Shown: positions 1 to 7,788, counted from the first letter of the stretch. The stretch: DNA of 21,468 bases from Roseburia sp. CAG:303 (GCA_000437755.1 FR900174.1:5606-27073), one strand, 5' to 3'. Made by a program: numbers and translations. Notes: generated by a model not told the origin, from the sequence alone.

Positions 1-352
1 CAATCTCACGAATCCGGCAGACTGCATATCCATCTTCCCTGTTTTCCCCGGATAAACGCACATTGATGTGGTTCTCCCCGAGCCAGCGGATCAGGTTGAC
101 AAAACGTGCATCCACTTTCAGAATATCCGAACTGACGGTTGTTCCGTCTTCCTCTTTGAATTCAAAAGCGGAGCGCTTTATCTGGTTGGTAAACATTCCG
201 ATGGAATGATGATTCCACTTTCTCTGACTGTTATCCAGAACAAGCACCGGTTTCTCCGGTGACATTGTTTTCTCATTGGAGCGGAAGACCGTATAGGTGC
301 ATTCCGCTGTATTTTTTTCTTTTGGTGTATTGCTAAAATCAAAAACTGGCAT
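1..352 (-). CDS. Unrecognised protein downstream of purL (3' end outside window)
   Basis: An open frame without stops runs from an ATG at 352 to the left edge of the window, giving 117 complete codons (begins MPVFDFSNTPKEKN). A ribosome binding site AGAGGA sits 6 nt before the ATG and overlaps the purL stop region. Only 11 nt separate the two genes, so it is very probably co-transcribed with purL. The visible part is hydrophilic, with no signal peptide, membrane segment or motif I can name. It contains a WNHHSIGMFTNQIKRSAFEF stretch and a later IRWLGENHINVRLSGEN stretch that looks like a folded globular domain. I do not recognise the family and assign no function. Position after purL does not by itself imply a purine role. 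Confidence 0.75.
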   Translation of the reverse strand, partial: MPVFDFSNTPKEKNTAECTYTVFRSNEKTMSPEKPVLVLDNSQRKWNHHSIGMFTNQIKRSAFEFKEEDGTTVSSDILKVDARFVNLIRWLGENHINVRLSGENREDGYAVCRIREI

Positions 353-363
353 AATTTATCCTC

Positions 364-3300
364 TTATTTAAAGTATTTCACGCCTGATTCAAAGACTTTC
401 AAATCCTGCTCGCCATAGATATTCATTGCTACGGCTTCGCCCTTTCTCTCGATATGGGCCATCTTACCAAAGCATCTTCCATCCGGACTGGTAATACCTT
501 CAATAGCTGCATAAGAACCATTTACATTCCATTCTTCATCCATGGTAGGATTTCCTGCTTCATCCACATACTGTGTTGCTACCTGTCCATTTGCAAATAA
601 TTTCTTAATCCACTCTTCACTGGCAACAAAACGTCCTTCTCCGTGGGATGCCGGATTTACATATACTTTGCCCAGTTCAGCACCCTGAAGCCATGGGGAC
701 TTGTTGGAAACAACCTTTGTATATACCATCTTTGAAATATGACGGTTAATCGTATTAAATGTCAGTGTCGGTGACTGTGCATCCTGTCCTGTGATTGCTC
801 CGTTTGGAACAAGCCCTAATTTAATCAGTGCCTGGAATCCGTTACAGATACCCAATGCAAGTCCGTCTCTTTCATTCAGAAGTTTATTGACAGCTTCCTT
901 AATCTTTTCATTCTGGAATGCTGTTGCAAAGAACTTCGCAGAACCATCCGGTTCATCACCTGCGGAAAATCCGCCCGGGAACATGATGATCTGTGACTGA
1001 CTGATTGCCTGTTCAAATACATTTACAGATTCACGGATATCTTCCGCATTCAGATTGCGGAAGACCTTCACGATAACATCCGCACCTGCCTGCTCAAATG
1101 CCTTTGTACTGTCATATTCGCAGTTTGTACCAGGGAATACCGGAATAAATACGGTTGGCTTTGCTACTTTATGTCTGCATACATAGATATCTCCCGTATT
1201 GTATACTGGTGTATCCAGCACTTCTTTATTGTCCGCTGCACGTGTCGGGAATACCTTTTCCAGTGGTGCTTCCCATGTGGCAAGCGCCTTGTCGAATTTG
1301 ATTTTTACATCGCCATATGTGAATTCGGAACTGTTTGTCACGGTACCAATGATTGCATAATTACCGGACTGTTCTTTCATAACCTGTTCGAGTTCATCTA
1401 ATTTTTCCAGCGGAACTTCTGCAACGATGTTACCGAATTCAACGGCAAATAAATCATCTGCTTTCACAGAAGAATCAATATTGATGCCAAGTCTGTTTCC
1501 AAATGCCATCTTTGATACGGCCGCCACAACACCCTTTGCGTCCAGGGCATATGCTGCCGTAATCGCACCATGCTGAATCAGTGTATGGATGGCATCATAT
1601 AATTTCATTACCTGTTCATAGACCGGCTTGTCAAATTCATCCTTCTCGATGGTGAATTTCACAATCTTATCTCCAGCCTTCTTGAATTCCGGTGAAATAA
1701 TATCTTTTTCTTTTGCAATATCCACAGCGAAAGATACAAGTGTCGGAGGCACATCGATGTTATTAAACGTACCCGACATGCTGTCCTTTCCTCCGATGGA
1801 AGGAAGTCCGAAACCAATCTGTGCATCGTATGCACCGAGCAGTGCTGCAAATGGCTGGCTCCATCTCTTCGGATCTTCTGACATTCTACGGAAGTATTCC
1901 TGGAATGTGAAACGGATCTTCTTATAATCACCGCCGGTTGCAACGATCTTTGCAACGGATTCCACAACTGCATAGATTGCTCCGTGATATGGACTCCAGG
2001 TTGACAGATATGGATCAAATCCATAACTCATCATGGTAACGGTATCACATTTGCCCGTAAGTACCGGAAGTTTTGCAACCATTGTCTGCACTTCCGTTGT
2101 CTGTGTTTTTCCGCCGTAAGGCATAAATACAGAACCTGCACCGATCGATCCGTCAAACATCTCAACCAGACCTTTCTGTGAGCATACGTTCAAATCGGCC
2201 AGTGTTTCCAGCCATTTTGCCTTTACATCCGTAACAGATTTATGATCAAAGAAATTCGTTTCTTTTTCCGGCATTTCTACTTCTACATTTGTTTCCTGAT
2301 GTGCACCATTGGTATCAAGGAATGCTCTGGATAAGTCTACGATGGTCTTTCCTCTCCATTTCAAGGTTAGTCTCGGATCTGCTTTTACGACTGCAACTTC
2401 TACTGCTTCCAGATTTTCTTCGGCTGCATATTTCATAAATTCTGCGACATCCTTCGGTGCAATGACAACCGCCATTCTTTCCTGTGATTCGGATATGGCT
2501 ATTTCTGTCCCGTCAAGTCCGGCATATTTCTTCGGCACTTTATCCAGATTAATGTCAAGCCCGTCTGCAAGTTCACCGATCGCCACGGATACACCGCCTG
2601 CACCAAAGTCATTACATTTCTTGATTAATCTGCTGACTTCTTCCCTGCGGAATAATCTCTGAATCTTTCTCTCTGTCGGTGCATTTCCTTTCTGGACTTC
2701 TGCACCACAGGTTTCCAGTGATTCTGTAGTATGTACTTTGGAAGAACCGGTTGCACCGCCACATCCGTCACGTCCGGTTCTGCCTCCCAGAAGGATGATG
2801 ATATCTCCCGGATCAGAGGTTTCACGGATGACCGCACGTCTTGGTGCTGCACCCATAACGGCACCGATTTCCATTCTCTTTGCTACATAGTCCGGATGAT
2901 AGATTTCTTTTACATATCCGGTTGCAAGACCAATCTGGTTACCATAGGAGCTGTAGCCGTTCGCAGCCTGTCTTACAAGTTTCTTCTGCGGAAGTTTTCC
3001 TTCCAGTGTATCTTTTACGGATCCGGTCGGATCTGCTGCACCGGTCACACGCATTGCCTGGTAAACATAGGTACGGCCTGACAACGGATCACGGATTGCA
3101 CCGCCAAGACAGGTTGCAGCACCACCAAACGGCTCGATTTCGGTCGGATGGTTATGTGTTTCATTTTTGAAGTTGACAAGCCATTCCTCTGTCTTTCCGT
3201 CTACTTCCACTGGAACAACAATGGAGCATGCATTGATTTCATCAGACTCCTCCTGATCCTGTAATTTTCCTTCTTTCTTTAATTTTCTCATCGCCATAAG

Positions 3301-4137
3301 TGCCAGATCCATCAGGCAGACAAATTTGTCATCTCTTCCGGCAAAGATTTCCTTATGAGTATCAACATACTCCTTATAAGTATCTGTAATCGGTTTATTA
3401 TAATATCCGTCATCAAAAGAAACATTCTTTAACTCTGTCTGGAATGTCGTATGACGACAGTGATCTGACCAGTAGGTATCCAGCACACGAATCTCTGTCA
3501 TGGACGGATCCCTGTTTTCTTCCTTCTTAAAATAATTCTGAATATGAAGGAAATCTTTGAAGGTCATTGCAAGATTCAAAGACTTGTATAATTCTTTCAA
3601 TTCTTTCTCTTCCATGTCTTTAAATCCGTCAAAAATCTTAACATCTGCAGGTTCTTCAAAAACAGTAACAAGAGTTTCCGGTTTCTCTAAGCCGGTCTCC
3701 CTTGAATCCACAGGATTAATGGTAAAAGCTTTGATGCTTTCAAACTGTTCCTGTGTCAGTTCGCCTGTAATTACATAAGTCATCGCTGTCTTTATCACCG
3801 GTTCTTCATTTTCATTCAGAAACTTTACACACTGAACTGCAGAATCCGCTCTCTGATCAAACTGTCCCGGCAGATATTCGACACTGAATATTCTGTCATT
3901 TTCTTCATAAGGGAATTTCTCTTCATAAACAATGTCAACCGGCAGTTCCGCAAACACGGTTTTAAGAGCCCTTTTATAAGTATCCTCACTGATGTTTTCC
4001 ACATCATAGCGAACCAGAACTCTTACCTTCGTAACGGTCTTAATACCTAAGTAACTCCTGATTTCTTCATTCAGTTCTTTTGCCTTTACCGCATATGCAG
4101 ACTGTTTCTCTACATACACACGCTTAACTTTGCTCAT
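364..4137 (-). CDS. purL: Phosphoribosylformylglycinamidine synthase, PurL-PurQ fusion
   Basis: FGAM synthase converts FGAR, glutamine and ATP to FGAM, the fourth step of IMP synthesis, in the cytosol. The 1257-residue product is the long form with synthetase and glutaminase in one chain, matching the clostridial/streptococcal clade (TIGR01857 type) rather than the separate PurS/PurQ/PurL set of Bacillus. Visible motifs are SDHCRHTTFQTEL near 224-236, NETHNHPTEIEPFGGAATC near 325-343 (ATP and substrate site), and a C-terminal class I amidotransferase domain. That domain has nucleophile Cys1098 in LGICNG and the His1228-x-Glu1230 pair in KMAHIER, so the full catalytic triad is present. The start at 4137 has GGAGGT 4 nt upstream. 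The upstream membrane-protein gene overlaps this start by 14 nt, and its last codons contain the purL ribosome binding site, so translation is probably coupled. The gene is intact. Confidence 0.97.
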   Translation of the reverse strand: MSKVKRVYVEKQSAYAVKAKELNEEIRSYLGIKTVTKVRVLVRYDVENISEDTYKRALKTVFAELPVDIVYEEKFPYEENDRIFSVEYLPGQFDQRADSAVQCVKFLNENEEPVIKTAMTYVITGELTQEQFESIKAFTINPVDSRETGLEKPETLVTVFEEPADVKIFDGFKDMEEKELKELYKSLNLAMTFKDFLHIQNYFKKEENRDPSMTEIRVLDTYWSDHCRHTTFQTELKNVSFDDGYYNKPITDTYKEYVDTHKEIFAGRDDKFVCLMDLALMAMRKLKKEGKLQDQEESDEINACSIVVPVEVDGKTEEWLVNFKNETHNHPTEIEPFGGAATCLGGAIRDPLSGRTYVYQAMRVTGAADPTGSVKDTLEGKLPQKKLVRQAANGYSSYGNQIGLATGYVKEIYHPDYVAKRMEIGAVMGAAPRRAVIRETSDPGDIIILLGGRTGRDGCGGATGSSKVHTTESLETCGAEVQKGNAPTERKIQRLFRREEVSRLIKKCNDFGAGGVSVAIGELADGLDINLDKVPKKYAGLDGTEIAISESQERMAVVIAPKDVAEFMKYAAEENLEAVEVAVVKADPRLTLKWRGKTIVDLSRAFLDTNGAHQETNVEVEMPEKETNFFDHKSVTDVKAKWLETLADLNVCSQKGLVEMFDGSIGAGSVFMPYGGKTQTTEVQTMVAKLPVLTGKCDTVTMMSYGFDPYLSTWSPYHGAIYAVVESVAKIVATGGDYKKIRFTFQEYFRRMSEDPKRWSQPFAALLGAYDAQIGFGLPSIGGKDSMSGTFNNIDVPPTLVSFAVDIAKEKDIISPEFKKAGDKIVKFTIEKDEFDKPVYEQVMKLYDAIHTLIQHGAITAAYALDAKGVVAAVSKMAFGNRLGINIDSSVKADDLFAVEFGNIVAEVPLEKLDELEQVMKEQSGNYAIIGTVTNSSEFTYGDVKIKFDKALATWEAPLEKVFPTRAADNKEVLDTPVYNTGDIYVCRHKVAKPTVFIPVFPGTNCEYDSTKAFEQAGADVIVKVFRNLNAEDIRESVNVFEQAISQSQIIMFPGGFSAGDEPDGSAKFFATAFQNEKIKEAVNKLLNERDGLALGICNGFQALIKLGLVPNGAITGQDAQSPTLTFNTINRHISKMVYTKVVSNKSPWLQGAELGKVYVNPASHGEGRFVASEEWIKKLFANGQVATQYVDEAGNPTMDEEWNVNGSYAAIEGITSPDGRCFGKMAHIERKGEAVAMNIYGEQDLKVFESGVKYFK

Positions 4138-4879
4138 ATGTACCTCCAGATATATTTTTTCTATTTCTCTTTATCATACCACGTTTTATCCAAAAAGCCA
4201 AAGACAAAATGAAAAAATTTATAAAAATAAAAATTATGGCAATCCGGATTCCCATATCAATGAAAAAACCTTCCGGTAGCATATTAATCAATCTGCTGGT
4301 GGATTCATCCAAAAGCCAGTTATTATTATTGAACAGCATTCTGTGCATCAGGTAGAAAACACTGTCAAAATCTATATAAGCTGCTACTGTTATAGCAGTC
4401 ACAATAACTGCAAGGCAGAGAATGGTCCATTCGACTCCCCGACATACCGTTTCCACAGTTTTTCTGAATCCATATGTTACATATAGAAGAAGGACGGAAA
4501 CCACAATGATTCCCACGCAGATCCATCTCTGCTGCAATGCTGCCACAAACAAATCCCTTACATCTGCCATATGGCTTTTTTCTATGGTATGGAACATCTC
4601 TTTTTCCGTTCCGTCGACCTGTGCATAAATCACCAGTTCTTCACGGTTTCCGCACAGATATTGCATCATTTCCTTCGTTACTTTCATAAGCTCATCCATA
4701 TCCATATTGACAATGGATGTTTTATTGTTTACATCATATTTCTCGTATTCTTTCTGATAGAACCCATAATCACTGTAACAGGCAATCTCGAAAGCAGAGA
4801 CAAATATAATAAAAATCACTGCAAATCCGATCAGAACTCCCATCATTCCCCTGACCATTCTGTCCCGAAAAGCCTTCAT
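4124..4879 (-). CDS. TIGR01906/DUF1461 family integral membrane protein
   Basis: A 251-residue membrane protein with four likely transmembrane segments: near 10-32, two central ones near 115-135 and 148-167, and a C-terminal one near 208-230. Between the first two lies a loop of about 75 residues. Family hallmarks are the EYEKYDV motif after the first helix, the HMADVRDLF stretch before the second, and the NNWLLDESTSRLINMLPEGFF stretch before the last helix. These match the DUF1461/TIGR01906 family, whose function is unknown. The longest frame starts at a TTG at 4885, only about 1 nt from AGAGGA. I chose ATG 4879, which gives a 7-nt spacing. The gene ends 14 nt inside purL and supplies its ribosome binding site, so the two are translationally linked. 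I see no evidence for a transport substrate. Confidence 0.85.
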   Translation of the reverse strand: MKAFRDRMVRGMMGVLIGFAVIFIIFVSAFEIACYSDYGFYQKEYEKYDVNNKTSIVNMDMDELMKVTKEMMQYLCGNREELVIYAQVDGTEKEMFHTIEKSHMADVRDLFVAALQQRWICVGIIVVSVLLLYVTYGFRKTVETVCRGVEWTILCLAVIVTAITVAAYIDFDSVFYLMHRMLFNNNNWLLDESTSRLINMLPEGFFIDMGIRIAIIFIFINFFILSLAFWIKRGMIKRNRKNISGGTYEQS

Positions 4880-4886
4880 TCCCAAT

Positions 4887-4892
4887 TCCTCT
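4887..4892 (-). promoter_or_regulatory. Ribosome binding site deciding the DUF1461 start
   Basis: AGAGGA on the minus strand, 7 nt before ATG 4879. The alternative in-frame TTG at 4885 directly abuts or overlaps this site and cannot use it. Confidence 0.7.
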
Positions 4893-4900
4893 TTTCCTGA

Positions 4901-5131
4901 TTATTCATCAAACAGTACGGTAACAAAGAATCCTCTTTCGGTCTGATGTACCTGTTTTACAATTCCCTTTCTTGTTTTCAGTCGTTCACGGAACTGATAA
5001 TTTGCTGACATGGCAACTGCAGGCTCAAGTGTATAATAATAACTTCCCGGAAGTTTTCCTTCAGTAATCTCCACTTCCTGTCCCTCTTCGACCAGACCTT
5101 CCCGTTCCATCTTAAATTCCATTTCACGCAT
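4901..5131 (-). CDS. Small conserved-looking hypothetical protein (76 aa)
   Basis: A 76-residue acidic/basic mixed soluble protein (begins MREMEFKMEREG, ends VTVLFDE) with no signal peptide or membrane segment. The pattern of alternating strands (GQEVEITEGKLPGSYYYTLEP, then KGIVKQVHQTERGFFVTVLFD) suggests a small beta-rich fold, perhaps OB- or SH3-like, but this is only inference. AGGAG lies 10 nt upstream of the ATG. The gene sits 23 nt after the DUF4250 gene and 21 nt before ATG 4879, inside a tight co-directional run ending in purL, which supports it being a real gene. I do not recognise a named family and assign no function. Confidence 0.7.
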   Translation of the reverse strand: MREMEFKMEREGLVEEGQEVEITEGKLPGSYYYTLEPAVAMSANYQFRERLKTRKGIVKQVHQTERGFFVTVLFDE

Positions 5132-5154
5132 ATCTTTACCACTCCTGTATTGTT

Positions 5155-5337
5155 CTATACAAATTTATTCAATGTTTCATCGTATTCATAGTCAATCGTA
5201 CCAAGTATCCCTTCTATTTCCTTACGCTCACAGTGATATACAGCAGCGAATTCATCCAGGGAAGGATAATGGTCCCTCAACTGTGTATTGACAAAGCTTA
5301 ATAACATAACCGGATCTTTCGGCATATTCTTTTCCAT
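5155..5337 (-). CDS. DUF4250 domain-containing protein
   Basis: A 60-residue protein with the DUF4250 pattern: MPKDPVMLLSFVNTQLRD at the N terminus, a predicted helix-turn-helix-like middle (SLDEFAAVYHCERKEIEGIL), and a C-terminal YEYDETLNKFV. The family is small, common in Clostridia and of unknown role. Its middle resembles a compact helical DNA-binding fold, but I see nothing that proves DNA binding. AGAGGA lies 7 nt before ATG 5337, which favours this start over the internal Met5. It follows the DUF5662 gene by 10 nt and precedes the 76-residue gene by 23 nt, so it is part of the same transcription unit. Confidence 0.88.
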   Translation of the reverse strand: MEKNMPKDPVMLLSFVNTQLRDHYPSLDEFAAVYHCERKEIEGILGTIDYEYDETLNKFV

Positions 5338-5347
5338 CTTTTTTCCT

Positions 5348-5908
5348 CTAATCTTTCTTCTTTTTTCCCAGCACTTCCATTCTCATATACTCAAATACGA
5401 CATCTTCCCCTTCGTCTTTCAGCATTACCAGCAGTTTCATAAGCAGTTCTTCCGTCTCCGGATGCATCAGATGCGATTTCCCTTTCAGAAAATAATTCAA
5501 TGCATCTGCATCGGTATACTTCTCTTTGTTATATGTCTTACTGGCGGCCACCCTGTCACAAAACATCTCCGCCACATATTTCTCAGGCATTTTCATGCCT
5601 GCAAAGACCGTATTTTTATCACTGGTATAATCAATCCAGTATTCATAATGATGCTTATTTCTGCCCTTGTGATGCAGCCATGCTGTAGAGCAGCCTTCTG
5701 CCTCCCGCTGTGCATTATTCGGACTTCGGTTTCCCTGATAATATTTTACCCCCGGGATGAATTCGGTCGGGGAATATTTGGATAAATCATGCAAAATTCC
5801 CTGCTTATACAGACCGAGCCGGAAGCAATGCTGCCTGACCAGTTTTTTATGTGCATTTACTGTTTTTAAATGCCCTGTGAAGTTATGCAGAAATTTTTTT
5901 AATTTCAT
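5348..5908 (-). CDS. DUF5662 family protein (HD-like His/Asp motifs)
   Basis: A 186-residue soluble protein. The His40-Asp41 pair in GILHDLSKYSPTEF and the dense HHKGRNKHHYEYW block at 79-91 are hallmarks of DUF5662. These His/Asp residues look like a metal site of the HD-phosphohydrolase type, so a hydrolase activity is plausible but unproven. Homologues are sometimes labelled 'catalase' in databases; nothing here supports that name. AGGAG sits 6 nt before ATG 5908. It is the first gene after the tRNA-Trp terminator and probably opens the unit DUF5662-DUF4250-76 aa-DUF1461-purL. A candidate promoter lies directly upstream. The tail is Lys/Asp-rich (GKKKKD) and the frame is intact. Confidence 0.87.
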   Translation of the reverse strand: MKLKKFLHNFTGHLKTVNAHKKLVRQHCFRLGLYKQGILHDLSKYSPTEFIPGVKYYQGNRSPNNAQREAEGCSTAWLHHKGRNKHHYEYWIDYTSDKNTVFAGMKMPEKYVAEMFCDRVAASKTYNKEKYTDADALNYFLKGKSHLMHPETEELLMKLLVMLKDEGEDVVFEYMRMEVLGKKKKD

Positions 5909-5940
5909 ATCTTTCTCCTTTATCTGGATATGATTTCATT

Positions 5941-5970
5941 TTTATATGCAAAAAGAGCCAGAACGCTCAA
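5941..5970 (-). promoter_or_regulatory. Candidate promoter for the DUF5662-to-purL unit
   Basis: TTGAGC (minus strand, 5970-5965), an 18-nt spacer and TATAAA (5946-5941). The -35 matches consensus at 4 of 6 positions and lies in the loop of the tRNA terminator. A start near 5934 would leave a leader of about 26 nt containing the AGGAG of the DUF5662 gene. It is the only promoter-like sequence between the tRNA terminator and that gene. Confidence 0.4.
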
Positions 5971-5984
5971 AGCAATTCCAGCTC
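5950..5984 (-). terminator. Intrinsic terminator after tRNA-Trp
   Basis: On the minus strand GAGCTGGAAT (5984-5975) pairs with GTTCTGGCTC (5964-5955), a 10-bp stem with three G-U wobbles and a 10-nt loop, followed at once by TTTTT (5954-5950). It begins 9 nt after the tRNA discriminator base. Confidence 0.8.
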
Positions 5985-5992
5985 ATTATTAG

Positions 5993-6063
5993 CAGGGGAA
6001 GAGGGATTCGAACCCCCATGAACAGTTTTGGAGACTGTCATCCTGCCATTGGATGATTCCCCT
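5993..6063 (-). tRNA. tRNA-Trp (anticodon CCA)
   Basis: A 71-nt cloverleaf on the minus strand. The acceptor is AGGGGAA paired with TTCCCCT and discriminator G. The D stem is ATCC/GGAT with loop AATGGCA, and the anticodon stem is ACAGT/ACTGT with loop CTCCAAA. T33 is followed by CCA at 34-36 and A37, which is the tryptophan anticodon. The variable loop is TCAT, and the T stem is GGGGG/CCCTC with loop TTCGAAT. The 3' CCA is not encoded (GCT follows), so it must be added after transcription. The gene has its own promoter and terminator and is therefore monocistronic. Confidence 0.96.
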
Positions 6064-6103
6064 ATTTACTTCATCGCTCTACATCTCTTCAAGCGACTTC
6101 ATA

Positions 6104-6131
6104 AGTATATCACATTTTTCTGTTTTGTCAA
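6104..6131 (-). promoter_or_regulatory. Sigma-A promoter of tRNA-Trp
   Basis: Minus strand: consensus TTGACA (6131-6126), a 16-nt spacer and TATACT (6109-6104). The predicted start near 6097 gives a precursor leader of about 34 nt before the tRNA. It is one of the two clearest promoters in the window, as expected for a stable RNA gene. Confidence 0.88.
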
Positions 6132-6164
6132 CATTAATTTTCATATTTTTTCAAATTTTTTTAG

Positions 6165-6203
6165 AAAAATAAGAAACGGATATTTTTACAACATCCGCTT
6201 CTT
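6165..6203 (-). terminator. Intrinsic terminator of the corA-type gene
   Basis: Minus strand AAGAAGCGGAT (6203-6193) pairs with ATCCGTTTCTT (6181-6171), an 11-bp stem with one G-U pair and an 11-nt loop, followed by ATTTTT. The left arm is made from the last sense codons of the transporter gene and its TAA stop lies in the loop, so coding end and terminator overlap. Confidence 0.88.
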
Positions 6204-7118
6204 TTTAAAATAAAAGATCTCTGCCAGAACAATGAACAGGGATACCAGTGCCACCGCAGGATAGGCATATTTCCAGCCAAATTCGGGCATGTCTGGAAAA
6301 TTCATTCCATACCACCCTGTAATCAGAGTAAGCGGTAGGAATATCGTAGTAACGATCGTCAGAATACTGATCACACGGTTCTGCTGTATATCTATCTGCG
6401 TCTGATACAAATCCCTTATCTGTCTGAGATATTCACGGATTGTTTCCACATAATTATGCAGCCGTTCCGCACGCTGGACATACCGCTCCCATTCCAGTCG
6501 TTCATCCGGTATATTTTCCCTTCCAGTATATACCTGCATACATTCCCCGATATTTGCTATCTGTTCATAATATACCAGACTTGATGATAACTGTCTACGA
6601 TATCCCATGATCATCTCATTAAAATGCTCCGGTATCTTTTTCATTACCGTATCTTCAATATGTTCTAACTGCTCTTCGATCCGCTGAAGATGCAGAATAT
6701 CCTCATCGATCAGAAAATTAAACAGTAAAAGCAGTACTTCATGCAGGGTACATCCCTCAAAAACATCCTGCCGGATTTTTTCTATTACGGACTTTAATTC
6801 GTTCTCTTCTTCTATGAGATAAAGCCTGTCTTTGTGAAGATAGAAACCAAATTCCGTTACTTTATGATTTCGCCCACCTAATTTGGGAATCTTCATAATC
6901 CCCTGGATACAGTCCCGGAATGTTTCTGCCTTACAGTAACGGATCGCTTCCAGACTTCGAAGCAGATTTTTCTTGTACGGATAACCGCCTTCCAGACACC
7001 GGAATTCTTCCCGGTTCATCAGGATAATCCTGGCATATTCTTTTTCTGAAGTTTCATCTTTTCCCGGAGCATCAGGCTGCAGACTTCCTTTTTCCGTATT
7101 TAAAATATAACTGACCAT
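6186..7118 (-). CDS. corA: CorA-family divalent metal (Mg2+) transporter
   Basis: A 310-residue CorA-type channel protein, expected to form a membrane pentamer that takes up Mg2+ or Co2+. A long helical cytosolic region ends in two C-terminal membrane segments (about 248-268 and 285-303). The signature YGMNF stands at 270-274 at the end of the first segment, followed by the MPEF loop that resembles the family's MPEL. The positively charged KKKR C terminus follows the second segment. The start at 7118 lies 3 nt after the stop of the chemoreceptor-like gene and has no clear Shine-Dalgarno sequence, so it probably depends on translational coupling. An internal Met33 has a weak AGGA upstream, but the residues before it fit the usual CorA N terminus. 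The gene ends in a strong terminator. Metal specificity cannot be read from sequence. Confidence 0.92.
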   Translation of the reverse strand: MVSYILNTEKGSLQPDAPGKDETSEKEYARIILMNREEFRCLEGGYPYKKNLLRSLEAIRYCKAETFRDCIQGIMKIPKLGGRNHKVTEFGFYLHKDRLYLIEEENELKSVIEKIRQDVFEGCTLHEVLLLLFNFLIDEDILHLQRIEEQLEHIEDTVMKKIPEHFNEMIMGYRRQLSSSLVYYEQIANIGECMQVYTGRENIPDERLEWERYVQRAERLHNYVETIREYLRQIRDLYQTQIDIQQNRVISILTIVTTIFLPLTLITGWYGMNFPDMPEFGWKYAYPAVALVSLFIVLAEIFYFKKKRML

Positions 7119-7121
7119 TGC

Positions 7122-7763
7122 TTACTGATAAGAATCCAGAGTCGTTCTTGCCTTGTCCGTGATATCTCTCTGGTATGCAATTTCATTTTCCATATTTCTG
7201 GATACATCGTTTGCCGTATATGCTGCTTCCAGCACTTTGTTCAGCAGTTCCCCGATGGATTCTGCCATTTTATTCTGTTCTTCTGCATATGCAAAAATAT
7301 CATTCATATACTGAACCATGCCATCCACAAAGGTCTGCACCTCACTGATCTTTGTACTGATTTCTGCTGATGAACTCTTTGTCTGATTTGCAAGGGACTG
7401 GACTTCCTGTGCTACCACAGAGAATCCTCTTCCGTGTTCCCCTGCCCTGGCAGCTTCAATCGATGCATTTAATGACAGTATATTGGTTTTATTTGCAATG
7501 CCTGAAATTACTTTTGCAAATCCGGCAATCACGTTGGAAACTTCTTTCATCTGTTCAATGTTTTTCTGTGAAAGTTTTACTGCTTCATTTAATTCATCAA
7601 TCTTTCCTACCAGATGATTTACTGCACCGATACCATCTTTTACAAGATTCAGCGAAGTATCAGATGAATTAATTACATCGAATGCATTTTTTTCCAGCTT
7701 AAGCTGTGATGCATCCAAATCGTTTACTATTGTTAAGACTTCCTGTGCTAATTCTTTTGACAT
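7122..7763 (-). CDS. Soluble, sensorless methyl-accepting chemotaxis protein signalling module
   Basis: A 213-residue protein that is almost entirely the MCP signalling domain. The conserved hairpin tip runs about 89-125 (IANKTNILSLNASIEAARAG, then EHGRGFSVVAQEV), flanked by two helical arms of roughly equal length. There is no membrane segment, HAMP domain, ligand-binding domain or CheR-tethering tail. Full receptors are usually over 500 residues. It could bind CheA/CheW or act as an adaptor, but no che or flagellar gene is visible. The longest frame begins at ATG 7781, but that codon overlaps the GGAGGA site. I chose ATG 7763, spaced 7 nt from it. It follows radA by 25 nt and precedes the CorA gene by 3 nt. 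Family assignment is firm; the role is inference. Confidence 0.87.
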   Translation of the reverse strand: MSKELAQEVLTIVNDLDASQLKLEKNAFDVINSSDTSLNLVKDGIGAVNHLVGKIDELNEAVKLSQKNIEQMKEVSNVIAGFAKVISGIANKTNILSLNASIEAARAGEHGRGFSVVAQEVQSLANQTKSSSAEISTKISEVQTFVDGMVQYMNDIFAYAEEQNKMAESIGELLNKVLEAAYTANDVSRNMENEIAYQRDITDKARTTLDSYQ

Positions 7764-7770
7764 TAATTTT

Positions 7771-7776
7771 TCCTCC
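7771..7776 (-). promoter_or_regulatory. Ribosome binding site deciding the MCP-module start
   Basis: GGAGGA on the minus strand, 7 nt before ATG 7763. The upstream in-frame ATGs at 7781 and 7778 lie just before or on this site, which argues against them. Confidence 0.75.
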
Positions 7777-7788
7777 ATCATATATGTC

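Noticed and set aside
5288..5785. Plus-strand 165-codon hydrophobic open frame that looks like a membrane protein
   Set aside because: It is antisense to DUF5662 and DUF4250; the hydrophobicity comes from complementing Lys/Glu-rich codons.
5348..5908. Naming the 186-aa protein a catalase
   Set aside because: No haem-catalase or Mn-catalase motifs are present; the His/Asp blocks fit DUF5662.
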